The notes: generated by a model from the letters alone, not told the origin. A stretch of 64,000 nucleotides of DNA from Roseospira visakhapatnamensis (GCF_014197915.1 NZ_JACIGK010000008.1:92781-156780), one strand, 5' to 3'. Shown: positions 38,990-49,400, counted from the stretch's first letter. A program made the numbers and translations.

Positions 38990-39673
38990 TCACCGCGCGC
39001 CGTCGCCGCCCTGATGCAGGCGGGCGAGGGCGGCCCCGTCGCGCACCAGCACCCGGCCGCGTGCCGCGCTCACCCAGCCCTGGCGTTCGAACTCCTTGAG
39101 CTGCCGGCTGATGACCTCGCGGGCCGATCCCAGTTCGGTGGCCAGCGCGTGGTGTGTGGCCCGCACCTCCCCCGAGTCGTCCGCCCGCGTCAACAGCAGG
39201 TGGGCCAGCCGGGCGTCGATGCGGGCGAAGGCCACCTCCTCGATCAACAGCAGCAGGTCGCTGATGCGCGTGGCATAGGCCGAGAACACGAAGCGGCGGA
39301 ACACGTCGGAGCCCGCCAGCAGCCGCTGGAAGGTGCCGTGGGGCACGATGGCCACGGCCAGATCCGTTTCCGCCAGTCCCTCGGCGCCATAGGGAATGGC
39401 CGCCATCAAGGCGTTGGTGGTGAGCACGCAGGTCTGGCCCGGTTCCACCCGGTAGAGCACGATCCGCCGTCCCGACTCGGACACCTTCTGCACCCGCACG
39501 GCACCGTCCAGGATGAGGGTGAAGGCCGTGCAGGGGTCGCCATCCAGGAACAACTGCGTCCCGGCCGCCAGCGTGGCCGGACGCGCGCCGTCCTCCAGAA
39601 CCCGGCGGGCCTCGCACTCCAGGTCGCGCAGGGCCGGGAACCGATCCATCAGACGATCCATCAGGGCGCTCAT
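38990..39673 (-). CDS. Crp/Fnr-family transcriptional regulator
   Basis: A 227-residue regulator. An N-terminal cyclic-nucleotide-binding-like beta roll (about 30-125, with GTQLFLDGDPCTAFTLILDG) leads into a dimer helix and a C-terminal winged helix with TELGSAREVISRQLKEFERQGW. It lacks the N-terminal cysteine cluster of oxygen-sensing FNR. The DNA-recognition helix is of the E-xx-SR type, so it probably reads a site like TTGA-N6-TCAA or a relative. Its ligand is unknown. DUF2892 lies downstream, and such pairs often respond to sulfur or redox conditions; that is an inference only. Confidence 0.88.
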   Translation of the reverse strand: MSALMDRLMDRFPALRDLECEARRVLEDGARPATLAAGTQLFLDGDPCTAFTLILDGAVRVQKVSESGRRIVLYRVEPGQTCVLTTNALMAAIPYGAEGLAETDLAVAIVPHGTFQRLLAGSDVFRRFVFSAYATRISDLLLLIEEVAFARIDARLAHLLLTRADDSGEVRATHHALATELGSAREVISRQLKEFERQGWVSAARGRVLVRDGAALARLHQGGDGAR

Positions 39674-39745
39674 GGTCGTTCCGGCCCTCCGGGGCGCGTG
39701 GGGGTGATGTTGGGAGTGAGGGGTGTGTGTGGACGCGTCACCGTG

Positions 39746-40489
39746 TCATGTCGACCGCGTCGCGCGTCGGCGCCTGGCCCGCCGCGCCATCATGTTCAGG
39801 GCCTCGACCAGGGCCGAGAACGCCATCGCCGCGTACATATAACCCTTGGGCACGTGCGCCCCGAAGGCATCGGCGATCAGCATCATGCCGATCATCAGCA
39901 GGAAGCCCAGCGCCAGCATGACGATGGTCGGGTTGGCGTGGATGAAGTCCGCCAGCGGCGTGGCCGCCACCATCATCACTGTCACCGCGACGACGACGGC
40001 GATGACCATGACGGCGAAGTTGTCGGTCATGCCCACGGCCGTGATGATGCTGTCGATGGAGAACACCAGGTCCAGCAGCAGGATCTGGACGATGGCGGCG
40101 GTGAAGCCGATGGTCAGCACCCCGTCGTCCTTCTTGTCGGGATTGGGATTCACGGTGTGACTGATTTCCTTGGTCGCCTTCCAGACCAGGAACAGGCCCC
40201 CGGCCAGCAGGATCAGGTCGCGCCACGAGAACCCGTGCCCCAGGACGGTGATCACCGGCGCCGTCAGCGTCACGATGATGGCCACCGTTCCCAGCAAGGC
40301 CAGCCGCAGCACCAGCGCCAGACTGATCCCCACGCGCCGCGCCATGCGGCGCCGCGCCTCCGGCAGCTTGTTGGTGAGGATGGAAATGAAGATGAGATTG
40401 TCGATGCCCAGGACAATCTCCATCACGATCAGTGTGGCCAGCGCCGCCCAGGTGGTCGGGTTGGTGGCCAGATCGGTGAGGTGCTCCAT
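39746..40489 (-). CDS. TerC-family integral membrane protein
   Basis: A 247-residue membrane protein with about seven hydrophobic segments. Family marks are [20 protein letters not shown] and [17 protein letters not shown], the paired acidic membrane motifs of TerC/YgdQ proteins, thought to move metal ions such as manganese. The start at ATG 40489 is chosen because the first helix follows soon after; the upstream extension is basic and atypical. It is divergent from the acetyltransferase gene. Confidence 0.9.
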   Translation of the reverse strand: MEHLTDLATNPTTWAALATLIVMEIVLGIDNLIFISILTNKLPEARRRMARRVGISLALVLRLALLGTVAIIVTLTAPVITVLGHGFSWRDLILLAGGLFLVWKATKEISHTVNPNPDKKDDGVLTIGFTAAIVQILLLDLVFSIDSIITAVGMTDNFAVMVIAVVVAVTVMMVAATPLADFIHANPTIVMLALGFLLMIGMMLIADAFGAHVPKGYMYAAMAFSALVEALNMMARRARRRRATRST

Positions 40490-40672
40490 GACGCGCGGTC
40501 TCTCCCCTTTGATCCGCACGGCCTTTGGTGACCGATGGACCACGGGAGTGTGCCGTCGGGAGTGGGACATTGCCAAGGGGCATGGCGAGGCCCGTCACAC
40601 GATCGCTGACCGGCGCCGGTTGGTATGCTAAGCACCGGGACTTCGTCGACCCTTCCGGGAGCCGGTTTCTCC

Positions 40673-41176
40673 ATGCCCTTGACCCCTTGTGATCTGACGT
40701 CCGCCGATCTGGATCGCATGCTTGTCCTCAACAACGCGGCCGTGCCGAAGGTCAACGACCTGAGCGGCCCGGCGCTGGAACGCCTGATGGAGTGGGCCTC
40801 GGTGGTGTCGGGCGCGCGCGGCGAAGACGGAACCCTGCTGGGGTTCGTTCTGGCGCTGCCGCCGGGACTTCCCTACGAAAGCGAGAACTATCGTTGGGTC
40901 TGTGGGCGCCGGGAAACATTCCTGTATGTGGACCGGGTGGTGGTGGCCAGCGACGCGCGCGGACGCGGCGTCGGCCGGGCGCTGTACCGGACGGTCATGC
41001 GCGCGGCGGCGGTCCACCACCGTCGCGACGCCCGGGTGATCTGCGAGGTCAACGAACGCCCCCCCAACCCCGGGTCGATGGCCTTTCACAAGGCGCTGGG
41101 GTTCCGGCCCATCGGCCGGGTCGATTACGGCACCGGCGCCAAGGCGGTCCGCTTCCTGGAATGCCGGCACGCGTGA
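40673..41176 (+). CDS. GNAT-family acetyltransferase
   Basis: A 167-residue N-acetyltransferase. The acetyl-CoA loop is VVASDARGRGVGRALYRTVM, followed by MAFHKALGFRPIGR, both typical of GNAT folds. The N-terminal LTPCDLTSADLDRMLVLNNAAVPKVN suggests the subgroup whose substrates are mostly unknown. ATG 40673 has GGGAG 11 nt upstream. It ends 3 bp from the convergent amidase gene. Confidence 0.88.
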   Translation: MPLTPCDLTSADLDRMLVLNNAAVPKVNDLSGPALERLMEWASVVSGARGEDGTLLGFVLALPPGLPYESENYRWVCGRRETFLYVDRVVVASDARGRGVGRALYRTVMRAAAVHHRRDARVICEVNERPPNPGSMAFHKALGFRPIGRVDYGTGAKAVRFLECRHA

Positions 41177-41179
41177 GCG

Positions 41180-42661
41180 TCAGCCTGGCGCGCGGGGATC
41201 GACCGGCGTGGCCGACCGGCCCAGCAATCCCTCCAGCAGGGCGGCATGGGACAGCAGCGCGGCCTCGGCGCGCGGCGGCGCCATCAGTTGCAGTCCCACC
41301 GGCAGGCCGGCGGCCGTCGTCCCGCAGGGCAGGGAGATCACCGGGCAGGCCGTGAGCGTCAGGGTGGAGGTCAGACCCAGCCAGTCCACATAGGTCTCCA
41401 GGCGCGTATCGGCGACCCTGTCCACGAAGCGGTGCTCGACCGGGAAGGGCGGCACCATCACGGTCGGGCAGGCCAGCAGGTCGTGGGTCTCGAAGAACGC
41501 CGCCACCCGGGCCATCAGCGCCGCGCGCCCCCGCGCGGCCTCGGACAGGTCGGCCTGGGTCTGGGCGAGGCCGTGCTCGATGTTCCACACCACCTCGGGC
41601 TTGAGCTGATCGCGGTGCGTATCCAGCATCGGCCCCATGGCGGTGACGAAGGCGTCGGCCCGCAGCGTCTGAAAGACCGCCCGGGCGCCCATGAAGTCGG
41701 GGCAGGCGTCGTCCACCAGCGTGCCGGCGTCCTCGAACCGGCGGACGGCGGCGGCGCACAGCGCGGCGACCTCCGGGTCCACCGGCCAGAGTCCCAGGTT
41801 CGGACTCCAGCCCACGCGCACCGGGACCTTCGGACGTTCGGCCGCCGCCAGGAAGGGATGGGCCGGGGCGTCCACGGACAGCGGATCGGCCGGATGGGCG
41901 CCCGTCATGGCGTCCAGCAGCAGGGCCACATCGGCCACGTCGCGTGCCATCGGACCGTCGACCGACAGCGGCGACCAGGGGTCGGCGGTGGGAGCCCGGG
42001 CCACGCGGCCGGGGCTGGGGCGCAGGCCGACCACGCCGCAGAAGGCCGCCGGCAGGCGCAGGGATCCGCCCATGTCCGACCCCGTCGCCAGCCAGGTCAT
42101 GCCGGTGGCCAGGGCCACGGCCGACCCACCCGAGGACCCGCCGCAACTGAGCCGCGTGTCCCAGGGATTCCGGGTGGCGCCGAACACCGCGTTGAAGGTG
42201 TTGCCGCCGGCCGCCCACTCCGGCGTGTTGGTCTTGCCCAGCACCACGGCACCGCGTCGTTCCAGCGTCTCCACCACCAGTCCCGAGCGCGCCGGCACAT
42301 GATCGCGGAAGATCGGCGAACCATAGGTGGTGCGCACGCCCTCCACATCGGTCATGTCCTTGATCAGCACCGGCAGGCCGGCGAGCCAGCCGGGCGCGGT
42401 CGGCTCCAGGCCACCGAGTCCGCCGACGTCGTCGGTCAGGCGGCGGGCGGCGGCGCGGGCGCGCTCCGGGCACAGCGTGGGCACGGCGTTGACCACCGGA
42501 TCGACGCGGGCGGTACGATCCATGGCGGCGTCGATCAGCTCCAGGGGCGAGACCTCGCCCCGGCCCAGCATCCGGACCACGGTACGGGCGGGCAGGGCGG
42601 TGAGGGATCCGGACGGGATGCCGGCGGTCGATGTCCTCGAGTCCCCGACCAAATGTGTCAC
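41180..42661 (-). CDS. Amidase signature-family hydrolase
   Basis: A 493-residue amidase. The Ser-cisSer-Lys triad is visible: Lys in [10 protein letters not shown], cis-Ser in the GGSSGGSA loop, and nucleophile Ser in [12 protein letters not shown]. It is not in a gatCAB context, so it is more likely a catabolic or detoxifying amidase of unknown substrate than the glutamyl-tRNA amidotransferase A subunit. I choose GTG 42661, which has GGAG 8 nt before it; the open frame continues upstream but looks like noise. It is convergent with the acetyltransferase gene. Confidence 0.87.
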   Translation of the reverse strand: MTHLVGDSRTSTAGIPSGSLTALPARTVVRMLGRGEVSPLELIDAAMDRTARVDPVVNAVPTLCPERARAAARRLTDDVGGLGGLEPTAPGWLAGLPVLIKDMTDVEGVRTTYGSPIFRDHVPARSGLVVETLERRGAVVLGKTNTPEWAAGGNTFNAVFGATRNPWDTRLSCGGSSGGSAVALATGMTWLATGSDMGGSLRLPAAFCGVVGLRPSPGRVARAPTADPWSPLSVDGPMARDVADVALLLDAMTGAHPADPLSVDAPAHPFLAAAERPKVPVRVGWSPNLGLWPVDPEVAALCAAAVRRFEDAGTLVDDACPDFMGARAVFQTLRADAFVTAMGPMLDTHRDQLKPEVVWNIEHGLAQTQADLSEAARGRAALMARVAAFFETHDLLACPTVMVPPFPVEHRFVDRVADTRLETYVDWLGLTSTLTLTACPVISLPCGTTAAGLPVGLQLMAPPRAEAALLSHAALLEGLLGRSATPVDPRAPG

Positions 42662-43031
42662 AACCGTCGCTCCATCGCATGACAGGGGGGCGTGGGTCCA
42701 CGACGCGCCGACGATGGGGGCGGTGGACGACCCCGCCCCCCGTGTCCGGCCAGCGCCGGGCATCGATCCCACGGTGGCGTCCTATGTCCGTTTCACCACG
42801 GCGCACCGGCGTGATCAAGACGGGCTCGCGCCGACTCAGACCGGCACGGGCATGGGTGCCATGACGAGGACGACGCGTCACCCCCGAACGGTGCGCGGCC
42901 TGAACCCATACAGGCCGGGGCCGGGGACTTTCGCGACCGCGACCGGGCGGATAGAGTGGGCGCCAACGCGTGTCGCGCCGGTGTCGCCGGGCGGGGCCGC
43001 GCGGCGATTCACGAGGGTTTGGAGACTCCCC
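42662..43031 (+). promoter_or_regulatory. Intergenic control region with candidate ssb promoter
   Basis: 370 bp between divergent amidase and ssb genes, with no gene inside. TTTCGC (42929-42934), 17 nt and TAGAGT (42952-42957) form a plausible sigma-70 promoter about 75 bp before ssb. I saw no clear alphaproteobacterial LexA site (GTTC-N7-GTTC). Confidence 0.4.
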
Positions 43032-43577
43032 ATGGCTGGCAGCGTCAACAAGGTCATTCTGATCGGCAACCTGGGGCGAGACCCCGAATGCCGCACCTTC
43101 CAGAACGGCGGCAAGGTGGCCAACCTGCGTGTGGCCACCACGGATACCTGGAAGGACCGCCAGAGCGGCGAGCGGCGCGAACGCACCGAGTGGCACAGCG
43201 TGGCGATCTTCGGGCCGCTGGCCGACATCGCCGAACGGTACCTGCGCAAGGGATCTAAGGTCTACCTGTGTGGGTCCCTGCAAACCCGCAAGTGGCAGGA
43301 TCAAAGTGGCAACGATCGTTACTCGACCGAGGTCGTCCTTCAGGGTCCCGGGGCCGAGATGACCATGCTGGATGGTCGCGCCGGCGGCGGCGGCGGGTCC
43401 GGTGGCGGCTTCGGCAACGGCGGGGCGGACGGCGGTTATGATGCCGGTGGCGGTGGCGGCGGCCGTGGGTCCGGCGGGCCGGGCGGGTCGGGCGGCGGTG
43501 GCTGGGACTCCGGCTATGGCGGCCCCGGCGGCGGTGGAGCGGGGCAGGGCGACCTGGAGGACGATATCCCATTCTAG
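43032..43577 (+). CDS. ssb: Single-stranded DNA-binding protein
   Basis: A 181-residue SSB. The OB-fold (residues 1-113) has [38 protein letters not shown] and [15 protein letters not shown] very glycine-rich linker (about 117-172) leads to the acidic tip DLEDDIPF that recruits repair and replication partners. Length and layout are those of a standard bacterial SSB. ATG 43032 follows TTGGAG. An upstream in-frame opening is not coding. Confidence 0.97.
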   Translation: MAGSVNKVILIGNLGRDPECRTFQNGGKVANLRVATTDTWKDRQSGERRERTEWHSVAIFGPLADIAERYLRKGSKVYLCGSLQTRKWQDQSGNDRYSTEVVLQGPGAEMTMLDGRAGGGGGSGGGFGNGGADGGYDAGGGGGGRGSGGPGGSGGGGWDSGYGGPGGGGAGQGDLEDDIPF

Positions 43578-43706
43578 GACAATACGGCCAACTCCCCCTG
43601 GGTTGTCCAAGACCCAGCGGGGATCTAGGGTACCTGAACGCACCGGCGCCGGTCGCCGGCGGGGTCTTGCCGTGGCGCCCGACACCGGACGCGGCCACGC
43701 CGGAAG

Positions 43707-43841
43707 CTAGTGCACTGATCCAGACAAAAGATGCAGTCCGCATTCTTTTGTCTGGATCGAAAGTGCACGAGAAACAATGTCTTGTGCAGCGACGTTTGCA
43801 TTCAAGGGGGACTCCCTTGAATGCAAACGTCGCTGCACTAG
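43707..43841. repeat. 135-bp CTAG-bounded double-hairpin element (MITE-like)
   Basis: Boundaries are CTAGTGCA (43707-43714) and TGCACTAG (43834-43841), perfect 8-bp inverted ends. Inside are two large hairpins: perfect 15-bp arms at 43717-43731 and 43744-43758, and perfect 25-bp arms at 43784-43808 and 43814-43838 with a 5-nt loop. It codes for nothing and lies between ssb and the GAF gene. CTAG on both sides could be a target duplication. Confidence 0.65.
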
Positions 43842-43934
43842 GGCACGAGCCCGACACCGGACCTTCTCGTCGCGCGACCCGAGGTGTGATCCCACGTGGC
43901 CAGGGGGCGGAGATCGTGTGTGGGAGATGGAGCC

Positions 43935-45008
43935 ATGAAGTGTGCACCGATTCCAGCCGATGACTCTGAACGCCTGGCGTCCCTGCGCGCGATGAACGTT
44001 CTGTCCTCGCCGGCCGATGCGGCGCTGGACAGCGTGACCCGCCTCGCGCACCGGCTCTCGGGGCTGCCGATCGCGTTGATCTCCCTGATTGATGTGGACC
44101 GCCAGTGGTTCCTGTCTCGGTTTGGATTGCAGGCGCCCGAAACGTCCCGCGACATCTCGTTCTGCGGGCACGCCATCCTGCGGGATGACCTGTTCATCAT
44201 CCCGGATGCGCTCAAGGATGCCCGATTCGCCGACAATCCCCTGGTGATCGGCCCCCCGTTCATCCGCTATTACGCGGGCATCCCGCTCCGCAACACGGCG
44301 GGGTTCCTGATCGGCACCCTGTGCATCATCGATCAGCAGCCCCGCAAGATGGACTGGGAGACCTTGTCGAGCCTGAAGGATCTGGCGCGGCTGGCGGAGG
44401 TCGCCATCGAGAACCGTCACCTGGGTGAGACCCAGGGTCAGTTGCTGCGGGACCTGGATGAGGACGGGCGCGAGGCCCTGATCTGTCCGCTGTCCCAGAC
44501 ATGGAACCGCATCGGGTTCGAGACGCTGTACCGGCGCGAGGCCGTCACGGCGGCGCGCGACACACGCCCGTTGGGCCTGGCGGTTCTGGAGGTCGACCAC
44601 GCCAACCGGATTGGCGACATCCATGGACCGGATATGGAGACACACGTCGTTTGCCTGCTGGCGAGCCTGTTGCGCGGCCACACGCGGTCCGACGACATCG
44701 TCGCGCGCCTCGACGCGGCGCGGTTCATGGTGCTGATGCCCGGGGTGCGCGAGGCCGATCTGACGCGGACCGGCGACCACATTCTCGATGTGGTGCGCAC
44801 CCAGGGCCTGCTCCCCGTTTCGTCGGACAGTCCCCTTCCTCATCGCTTCACATGCAGTGCCGGGGTGGTGGCCATCGATCCCATGGCGGCGCCCGGGGGC
44901 TGGGACGCGGCATTCACGCGGGCGGACGAGGCCCTGTCCGAGGCTCGGGCCAGGGGGGGAGACCAGGTGCGCATCGGCGTGTCCGTCGGGCCGGGCGCGG
45001 TGGCGTGA
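43935..45008 (+). CDS. GAF and degenerate GGDEF domain protein
   Basis: A 357-residue cytoplasmic protein. Residues 8-170 form a GAF domain of the kind that usually precedes GGDEF (SLIDVDRQWFLSRFG, SFCGHAIL, FYAGIPL-like YYAGIPLRN). The rest has diguanylate-cyclase topology, but the active-site GGDEF is replaced by LDAAR at residues 259-263 and no RxxD inhibitory site is seen. It should not make cyclic di-GMP, although it could still bind a ligand or partner. ATG 43935 follows GGAGATGGAG. It stands alone before gyrA. Confidence 0.85.
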   Translation: MKCAPIPADDSERLASLRAMNVLSSPADAALDSVTRLAHRLSGLPIALISLIDVDRQWFLSRFGLQAPETSRDISFCGHAILRDDLFIIPDALKDARFADNPLVIGPPFIRYYAGIPLRNTAGFLIGTLCIIDQQPRKMDWETLSSLKDLARLAEVAIENRHLGETQGQLLRDLDEDGREALICPLSQTWNRIGFETLYRREAVTAARDTRPLGLAVLEVDHANRIGDIHGPDMETHVVCLLASLLRGHTRSDDIVARLDAARFMVLMPGVREADLTRTGDHILDVVRTQGLLPVSSDSPLPHRFTCSAGVVAIDPMAAPGGWDAAFTRADEALSEARARGGDQVRIGVSVGPGAVA

Positions 45009-45334
45009 AGGGCCTTGGTAGACCCGGGGACGCGGATGGGACGGTCACGCCCACGTTGCCCCGCTCCGGTGCGTTTGCTAAGGTCGTCGCCCTTTCCAGC
45101 GCCGGTTTCGGGACCGCTCCACGGACGGCGACAGGGGGAGGTTCCCGCCCAGAACAGGCGACTTGACGCCCTGTCCGGGCCTGACCATGAGCCCGGCTTC
45201 GTCCGATGCCACTGGGTCCATCCCGCTCCATCACGGGCGTTCCCGCGGTGGTCCGCCCCTCGGGCGTGGCCGCGCCGGCGGGAGGGACCTCCATCGGGCC
45301 CGTACCGGCATGAACCCGTAGGCGACGTCCGATC
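45009..45334 (+). promoter_or_regulatory. gyrA upstream region with candidate promoter
   Basis: 326 bp with no gene. TTGCCC (45056-45061), 17 nt and TAAGGT (45079-45084) form a sigma-70-like promoter that would give a leader of about 245 nt to gyrA. Confidence 0.45.
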
Positions 45335-48115
45335 GTGACCACTCCTCCCGGCACTCCCTCCGACTCCGACATCTCTCCGGTCGCCATCGAGGACGAGATG
45401 CGGCGCAGCTACCTTGATTACGCCATGAGCGTGATCGTCAGCCGCGCCCTGCCCGATGCCCGCGACGGCCTGAAGCCGGTGCACCGGCGCATCCTCTATG
45501 CCATGAACGAGAACGGCTATGTCCACGGCAAGCCGTTCCGCAAGTCGGCGCGTATCGTCGGCGACGTGATGGGCCAGTACCATCCGCATGGCGACGGCGC
45601 GATCTATGACGCCATGGTGCGCATGGCGCAGGACTTCTCCATGCGTCTGCGCCTGATCGACGGCCAGGGCAACTTCGGCTCCATGGACGGCGACAAGGCC
45701 GCCGCCATGCGCTACACCGAGGCCCGCCTGTCCAAGGCCGCGCATGGACTGCTGGAGGACATCGACAAGGACACCGTCGATTTCCAGCCCAACTATGATG
45801 AAAGCACGCGGGAACCCGTCGTCCTGCCGGCGCGCTTCCCCAATCTGCTGGTCAACGGCGCCGGCGGCATCGCCGTCGGCATGGCCACCAATATCCCGCC
45901 GCACAATCTGGGCGAGGTGGTCGACGCCTGCCTGGCGCTGATCGACACCCCGGACCTGTCCTTCGAGGACTTGCAGGAGATCATCCCCGGGCCGGACTTT
46001 CCCACCGGCGCCCTGGTCATGGGCAAGGCGGGAATCCGCGCCGCCTATATGACCGGGCGCGGCAGCATCATCATGCGCGCGCGCTGCGCCATCGAGAGCT
46101 TCGGCCGCGACCGCGAGGCCATCGTCGTCACCGAGATGCCCTATCAGGTGAACAAGGCGGCGATGATCGAAAAGATGGCCGAACTGGTGCGCGAGAAAAA
46201 GCTGGAGGGCATCTCCGACATCCGCGACGAGTCCGATCGTCGCGGGGTGCGGGTGGTGATCGAGGTCAAGCGCGATGCCGTGGCCGACGTGGTCCTGAAC
46301 CAGCTCTACCGGTTCACGCAGTTGCAGACGACGTTCGGCGTCAACATGCTGGCCCTGAACCAGGGACGGCCGTTGTTGCTGACGCTGTCGGAGATCCTGC
46401 GGATCTTCATCGCCTTCCGCGAGGAGGTCATCCGCCGCCGCACCGTGTTCGAACTGAACAAGGCACGGGAACGCGCCCACGTGCTGGTCGGCCTGGCCAT
46501 CGCCGTGGTCAACGTGGATCCGGTGGTCGAGATGATCCGCCGCGCCCCCGATCCCCAGACCGCGCGCGAGCGATTGCAGGCCACCCCGTGGCCGGTGGGC
46601 GAGGTGGCGCCCATGATTGCCCTGATCGACGAACCCGGGCGGGGCGTGGTGGACGGCTGCTATCGCCTGTCGGAGGCGCAGGCCCGCGCCATCCTGGACT
46701 TGCGGCTGCATCGGCTCACCGGCCTGGAGCGCGAGAAGATTCAGGAGGAGTTGCGCGAGATCGGCGCCCGCATCGAGGAGTTCCTGGCGATCCTGGGCTC
46801 GCGCGAGAAGCTCTACGCCGTCATGCGCGGGGAACTGGCGGCCGTGCGCGAGGCGTTCGCCACGCCCCGGCGCACCGAGCTTCAGGACGTCGAGTTCGAG
46901 GTGGACGACGAGGACCTGATCGCCCGCGAGGACATGGTGGTGACGGTGACCAACACCGGCTACATCAAGCGGGTGCCGCTGTCCACCTACCGGGCCCAGC
47001 GGCGCGGCGGGCGCGGGCGGACCGGGATGGCCATGCGTGACGAGGACTTCGTCACCACCGTGTTCGTGGCCAACACCCACGCGCCCTTGCTGTTCTTCTC
47101 CTCCGCCGGCATCGTCTACAAGCTCAAGGTCTATCGCCTGCCCCTGGGCACGCCGCAGGCGCGCGGCAAGGCCATGGTCAACCTGCTGCCGCTGGGGGAG
47201 GGCGAGACCATCTCCACCGTCATGGCACTGCCGGAGGACGAGGACAGGTGGGGCGACCTCCACGTGATGTTCGCCACCGCCTCCGGTACCGTGCGGCGCA
47301 ACAAGCTGTCCGACTTCACCAACATCATGGCCAACGGCAAGATCGCCATGAAGCTGGAGCCCGACGACGCGCTCATCGGGGTGCATGTGTGCTCGGACGA
47401 CCAGGACGTGTTGCTGTCCACCCGGGGCGGCAAGTGCATCCGCTTCGCCGTGTCCGACGTGCGCGTGTTCGCCGGCCGCACCTCGACGGGTGTGCGCGGG
47501 ATCAAGCTGGCGCGCGGCGACCGGGTGATGGGTCTGGGCATCCTGACCCATGCCGACTACGATCCGGCGATCCGGGCGGCCTACCTGAAGCAGGCCAACC
47601 AATTGCGCCGCCGCCCGGACGACGAGGACGCCGATCGCGCGCCCGACGTGGAGGCCGAGGCGGTGGAGCCGGGCGACCTGTCCGGTGAGGACTTCGAGCG
47701 CATGGCCGCCGAGGAGGAGTTCATCCTCACCGTCACCGAGAACGGCTTCGGCAAGCGCACCTCCTCGTTCGAGTATCGGATCTCGGGGCGCGGCGGGCAG
47801 GGCATCGTCAGCATCGACACGCCGCCGCGCAACGGGTCCGTGGTGGCGTCGTTCCCGGTGGGCCATGAAGACCAGATCATGCTGATCACCAACACCGGAC
47901 AGTTGATCCGCTTTCCGCTCAACGACGTGCGCATCGCCGGGCGCAAGACCCTGGGCGTGCGTCTGTTCCGCACGGCGGAGGACGAGGTGGTGGTCTCGGC
48001 GGCGCATCTGCCGGCGTCCCTGGCCGACCCCGGCGAGGAGGACACCGGCGACGCCGGCGCGGACGGGACCGATGAGGACACGGTCACCGACGCCGACGCC
48101 GACACCGAGGACTGA
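45335..48115 (+). CDS. gyrA: DNA gyrase subunit A
   Basis: A 926-residue topoisomerase subunit that cleaves and rejoins DNA for negative supercoiling. The N-terminal domain has [31 protein letters not shown] and the catalytic Tyr127 in MRYTEARL. The quinolone region reads [15 protein letters not shown], with Gly88 where E. coli has Ser83 and the Asp87 equivalent kept. The C-terminal beta-pinwheel includes the GyrA box QRRGGRG. An acidic segment (about 763-785) and an acidic tail lengthen the protein. It starts at GTG 45335, where the family sequence begins. The next genes are coaD and a cyclophilin, a common order in alphaproteobacteria. Confidence 0.97.
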   Translation: MTTPPGTPSDSDISPVAIEDEMRRSYLDYAMSVIVSRALPDARDGLKPVHRRILYAMNENGYVHGKPFRKSARIVGDVMGQYHPHGDGAIYDAMVRMAQDFSMRLRLIDGQGNFGSMDGDKAAAMRYTEARLSKAAHGLLEDIDKDTVDFQPNYDESTREPVVLPARFPNLLVNGAGGIAVGMATNIPPHNLGEVVDACLALIDTPDLSFEDLQEIIPGPDFPTGALVMGKAGIRAAYMTGRGSIIMRARCAIESFGRDREAIVVTEMPYQVNKAAMIEKMAELVREKKLEGISDIRDESDRRGVRVVIEVKRDAVADVVLNQLYRFTQLQTTFGVNMLALNQGRPLLLTLSEILRIFIAFREEVIRRRTVFELNKARERAHVLVGLAIAVVNVDPVVEMIRRAPDPQTARERLQATPWPVGEVAPMIALIDEPGRGVVDGCYRLSEAQARAILDLRLHRLTGLEREKIQEELREIGARIEEFLAILGSREKLYAVMRGELAAVREAFATPRRTELQDVEFEVDDEDLIAREDMVVTVTNTGYIKRVPLSTYRAQRRGGRGRTGMAMRDEDFVTTVFVANTHAPLLFFSSAGIVYKLKVYRLPLGTPQARGKAMVNLLPLGEGETISTVMALPEDEDRWGDLHVMFATASGTVRRNKLSDFTNIMANGKIAMKLEPDDALIGVHVCSDDQDVLLSTRGGKCIRFAVSDVRVFAGRTSTGVRGIKLARGDRVMGLGILTHADYDPAIRAAYLKQANQLRRRPDDEDADRAPDVEAEAVEPGDLSGEDFERMAAEEEFILTVTENGFGKRTSSFEYRISGRGGQGIVSIDTPPRNGSVVASFPVGHEDQIMLITNTGQLIRFPLNDVRIAGRKTLGVRLFRTAEDEVVVSAAHLPASLADPGEEDTGDAGADGTDEDTVTDADADTED

Positions 48116-48206
48116 ACAATGGGGGCGCGGGCGTGGCCCGTGCCCGGCGCGACGGGTGCCGTTGGGTGGCGGTCGCCGCAACGACAGAGGGGAACGGGCA
48201 TCCGCC

Positions 48207-48722
48207 ATGACTGTCAGTAACCATGTGGGCGTCTATCCGGGGACCTTTGATCCGGTCACCACGGGGCACCTGGACATCATTCGTCGGGCGACGCGGGTCG
48301 TGGACCACTTGATCGTCGCCGTGGCCGTCAATGCCGGGAAAGGCCCGATGTTCTCGTTGGAGGAGCGGGTCGAGATGCTACGGGAGTCCCTGGACGAAAG
48401 CGGGATCGGCGCCCGCAACTCCGTGGAGGTGATGCCGTTCGGCTCGTTGCTGGTCCACTATGCCAAGGAGGTCGGCGCCTCGGTGATCGTGCGCGGCCTG
48501 CGCGCCGTCTCGGACTTCGAGTACGAGTTCCAGATGGCCGGCATGAACGCGCGGCTGGACAACAGCATCGAGACGGTCTTCCTCATGGCCTCGGAACGGT
48601 CACACTTCATTTCCTCGCGCTTCGTCAAGGAGATCGGCCGCCTGGACGGCGACATCAGCCCCTTCGTGACGCCGAGCGTGCACCAACGCCTGCTGAATCG
48701 CTTTGGAGAGTCTCATGAGTAA
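48207..48722 (+). CDS. coaD: Phosphopantetheine adenylyltransferase
   Basis: A 171-residue enzyme that adenylates 4'-phosphopantetheine to dephospho-CoA, the penultimate step of coenzyme A synthesis. The nucleotidyl-transferase motif is GTFDPVTTGHLDII, followed by VIVRGLRAVSDFEYEFQMAGMN and the RSHFISSRFVKEIG signature. Length is standard (about 160-170). ATG 48207 follows GAGGGGAACG; the longer opening upstream is in the gyrA tail region and not coding. Its end overlaps the next gene by 8 nt. Confidence 0.96.
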   Translation: MTVSNHVGVYPGTFDPVTTGHLDIIRRATRVVDHLIVAVAVNAGKGPMFSLEERVEMLRESLDESGIGARNSVEVMPFGSLLVHYAKEVGASVIVRGLRAVSDFEYEFQMAGMNARLDNSIETVFLMASERSHFISSRFVKEIGRLDGDISPFVTPSVHQRLLNRFGESHE

Positions 48723-49335
48723 CGGAACCGGGTTGCGCCGGTCGCGGGCGATCCCACTGTCCCGGCGGGCGCTGATGTTCTCCGTCGCACTGATGTGCGC
48801 TGTCACAGGAAAGGCAAGACCCATGGCCGCTGACGCTGGCGTGACCCTTGATCCGGAAAACACCCTGTACATGGATCTGCCGGCCGGCCGGGTGACCATC
48901 ACCCTGTCGCCCGAACTGGCGCCCGCGCATGTGGAGCGCATCAAGACCCTGACCCGCCAGGGGTTCTACGACGGCGTGGTGTTCCACCGCGTGATCGAGG
49001 ACTTCATGGCCCAGACCGGGGATCCCACGGGCACCGGAACCGGCGGCTCCGACCTGCCGGACCTGAAGGCCGAGTTCTCCGATCCCTCGGTGGCCCGGCA
49101 CCTGCGCGGCACCTGCTCCATGGCCCGCACGCAGAACCCCCATTCGGCCAACAGCCAGTTCTTCATCTGTCTGGCCGACGTGCCCTACCTGGATGGGCAG
49201 TACACCATCTGGGGCCGGGTGGTGGACGGCATGGAGGCGGTGGACGCCATCCGCAAGGGCGCGCCGGAGCACAACGGCAAGGTCAGCGATCCGGACGCCA
49301 TCATCCGCATGCAGGTGGCCGCGGACGCGACCTGA
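48715..49335 (+). CDS. Peptidyl-prolyl cis-trans isomerase, cyclophilin type
   Basis: A 206-residue cyclophilin. The N-terminus has two arginine-rich segments and a hydrophobic stretch (about 22-34), probably a signal peptide or anchor, so the protein should work outside the cytoplasm. The domain shows QGFYDGVVFHRVIEDFMAQTGDP, SANSQFFICL and GRVVDGMEAVD. The active-site Arg lies in FHRVI. Its ATG lies inside the coaD end (ATGAGTAA overlap), which suggests coupled translation. Confidence 0.92.
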   Translation: MSNGTGLRRSRAIPLSRRALMFSVALMCAVTGKARPMAADAGVTLDPENTLYMDLPAGRVTITLSPELAPAHVERIKTLTRQGFYDGVVFHRVIEDFMAQTGDPTGTGTGGSDLPDLKAEFSDPSVARHLRGTCSMARTQNPHSANSQFFICLADVPYLDGQYTIWGRVVDGMEAVDAIRKGAPEHNGKVSDPDAIIRMQVAADAT

Positions 49336-49400
49336 CGTCCTGGCCGGGGAAGGCGGGACCGGCCCCCGATGGCGCCGGTCCCCTCGTCGGCGATCGGGCG

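Noticed and set aside
44840..48208. 1122-residue open frame opposite gyrA
   Set aside because: Shadow of gyrA with the same His/Arg/Gly bias.
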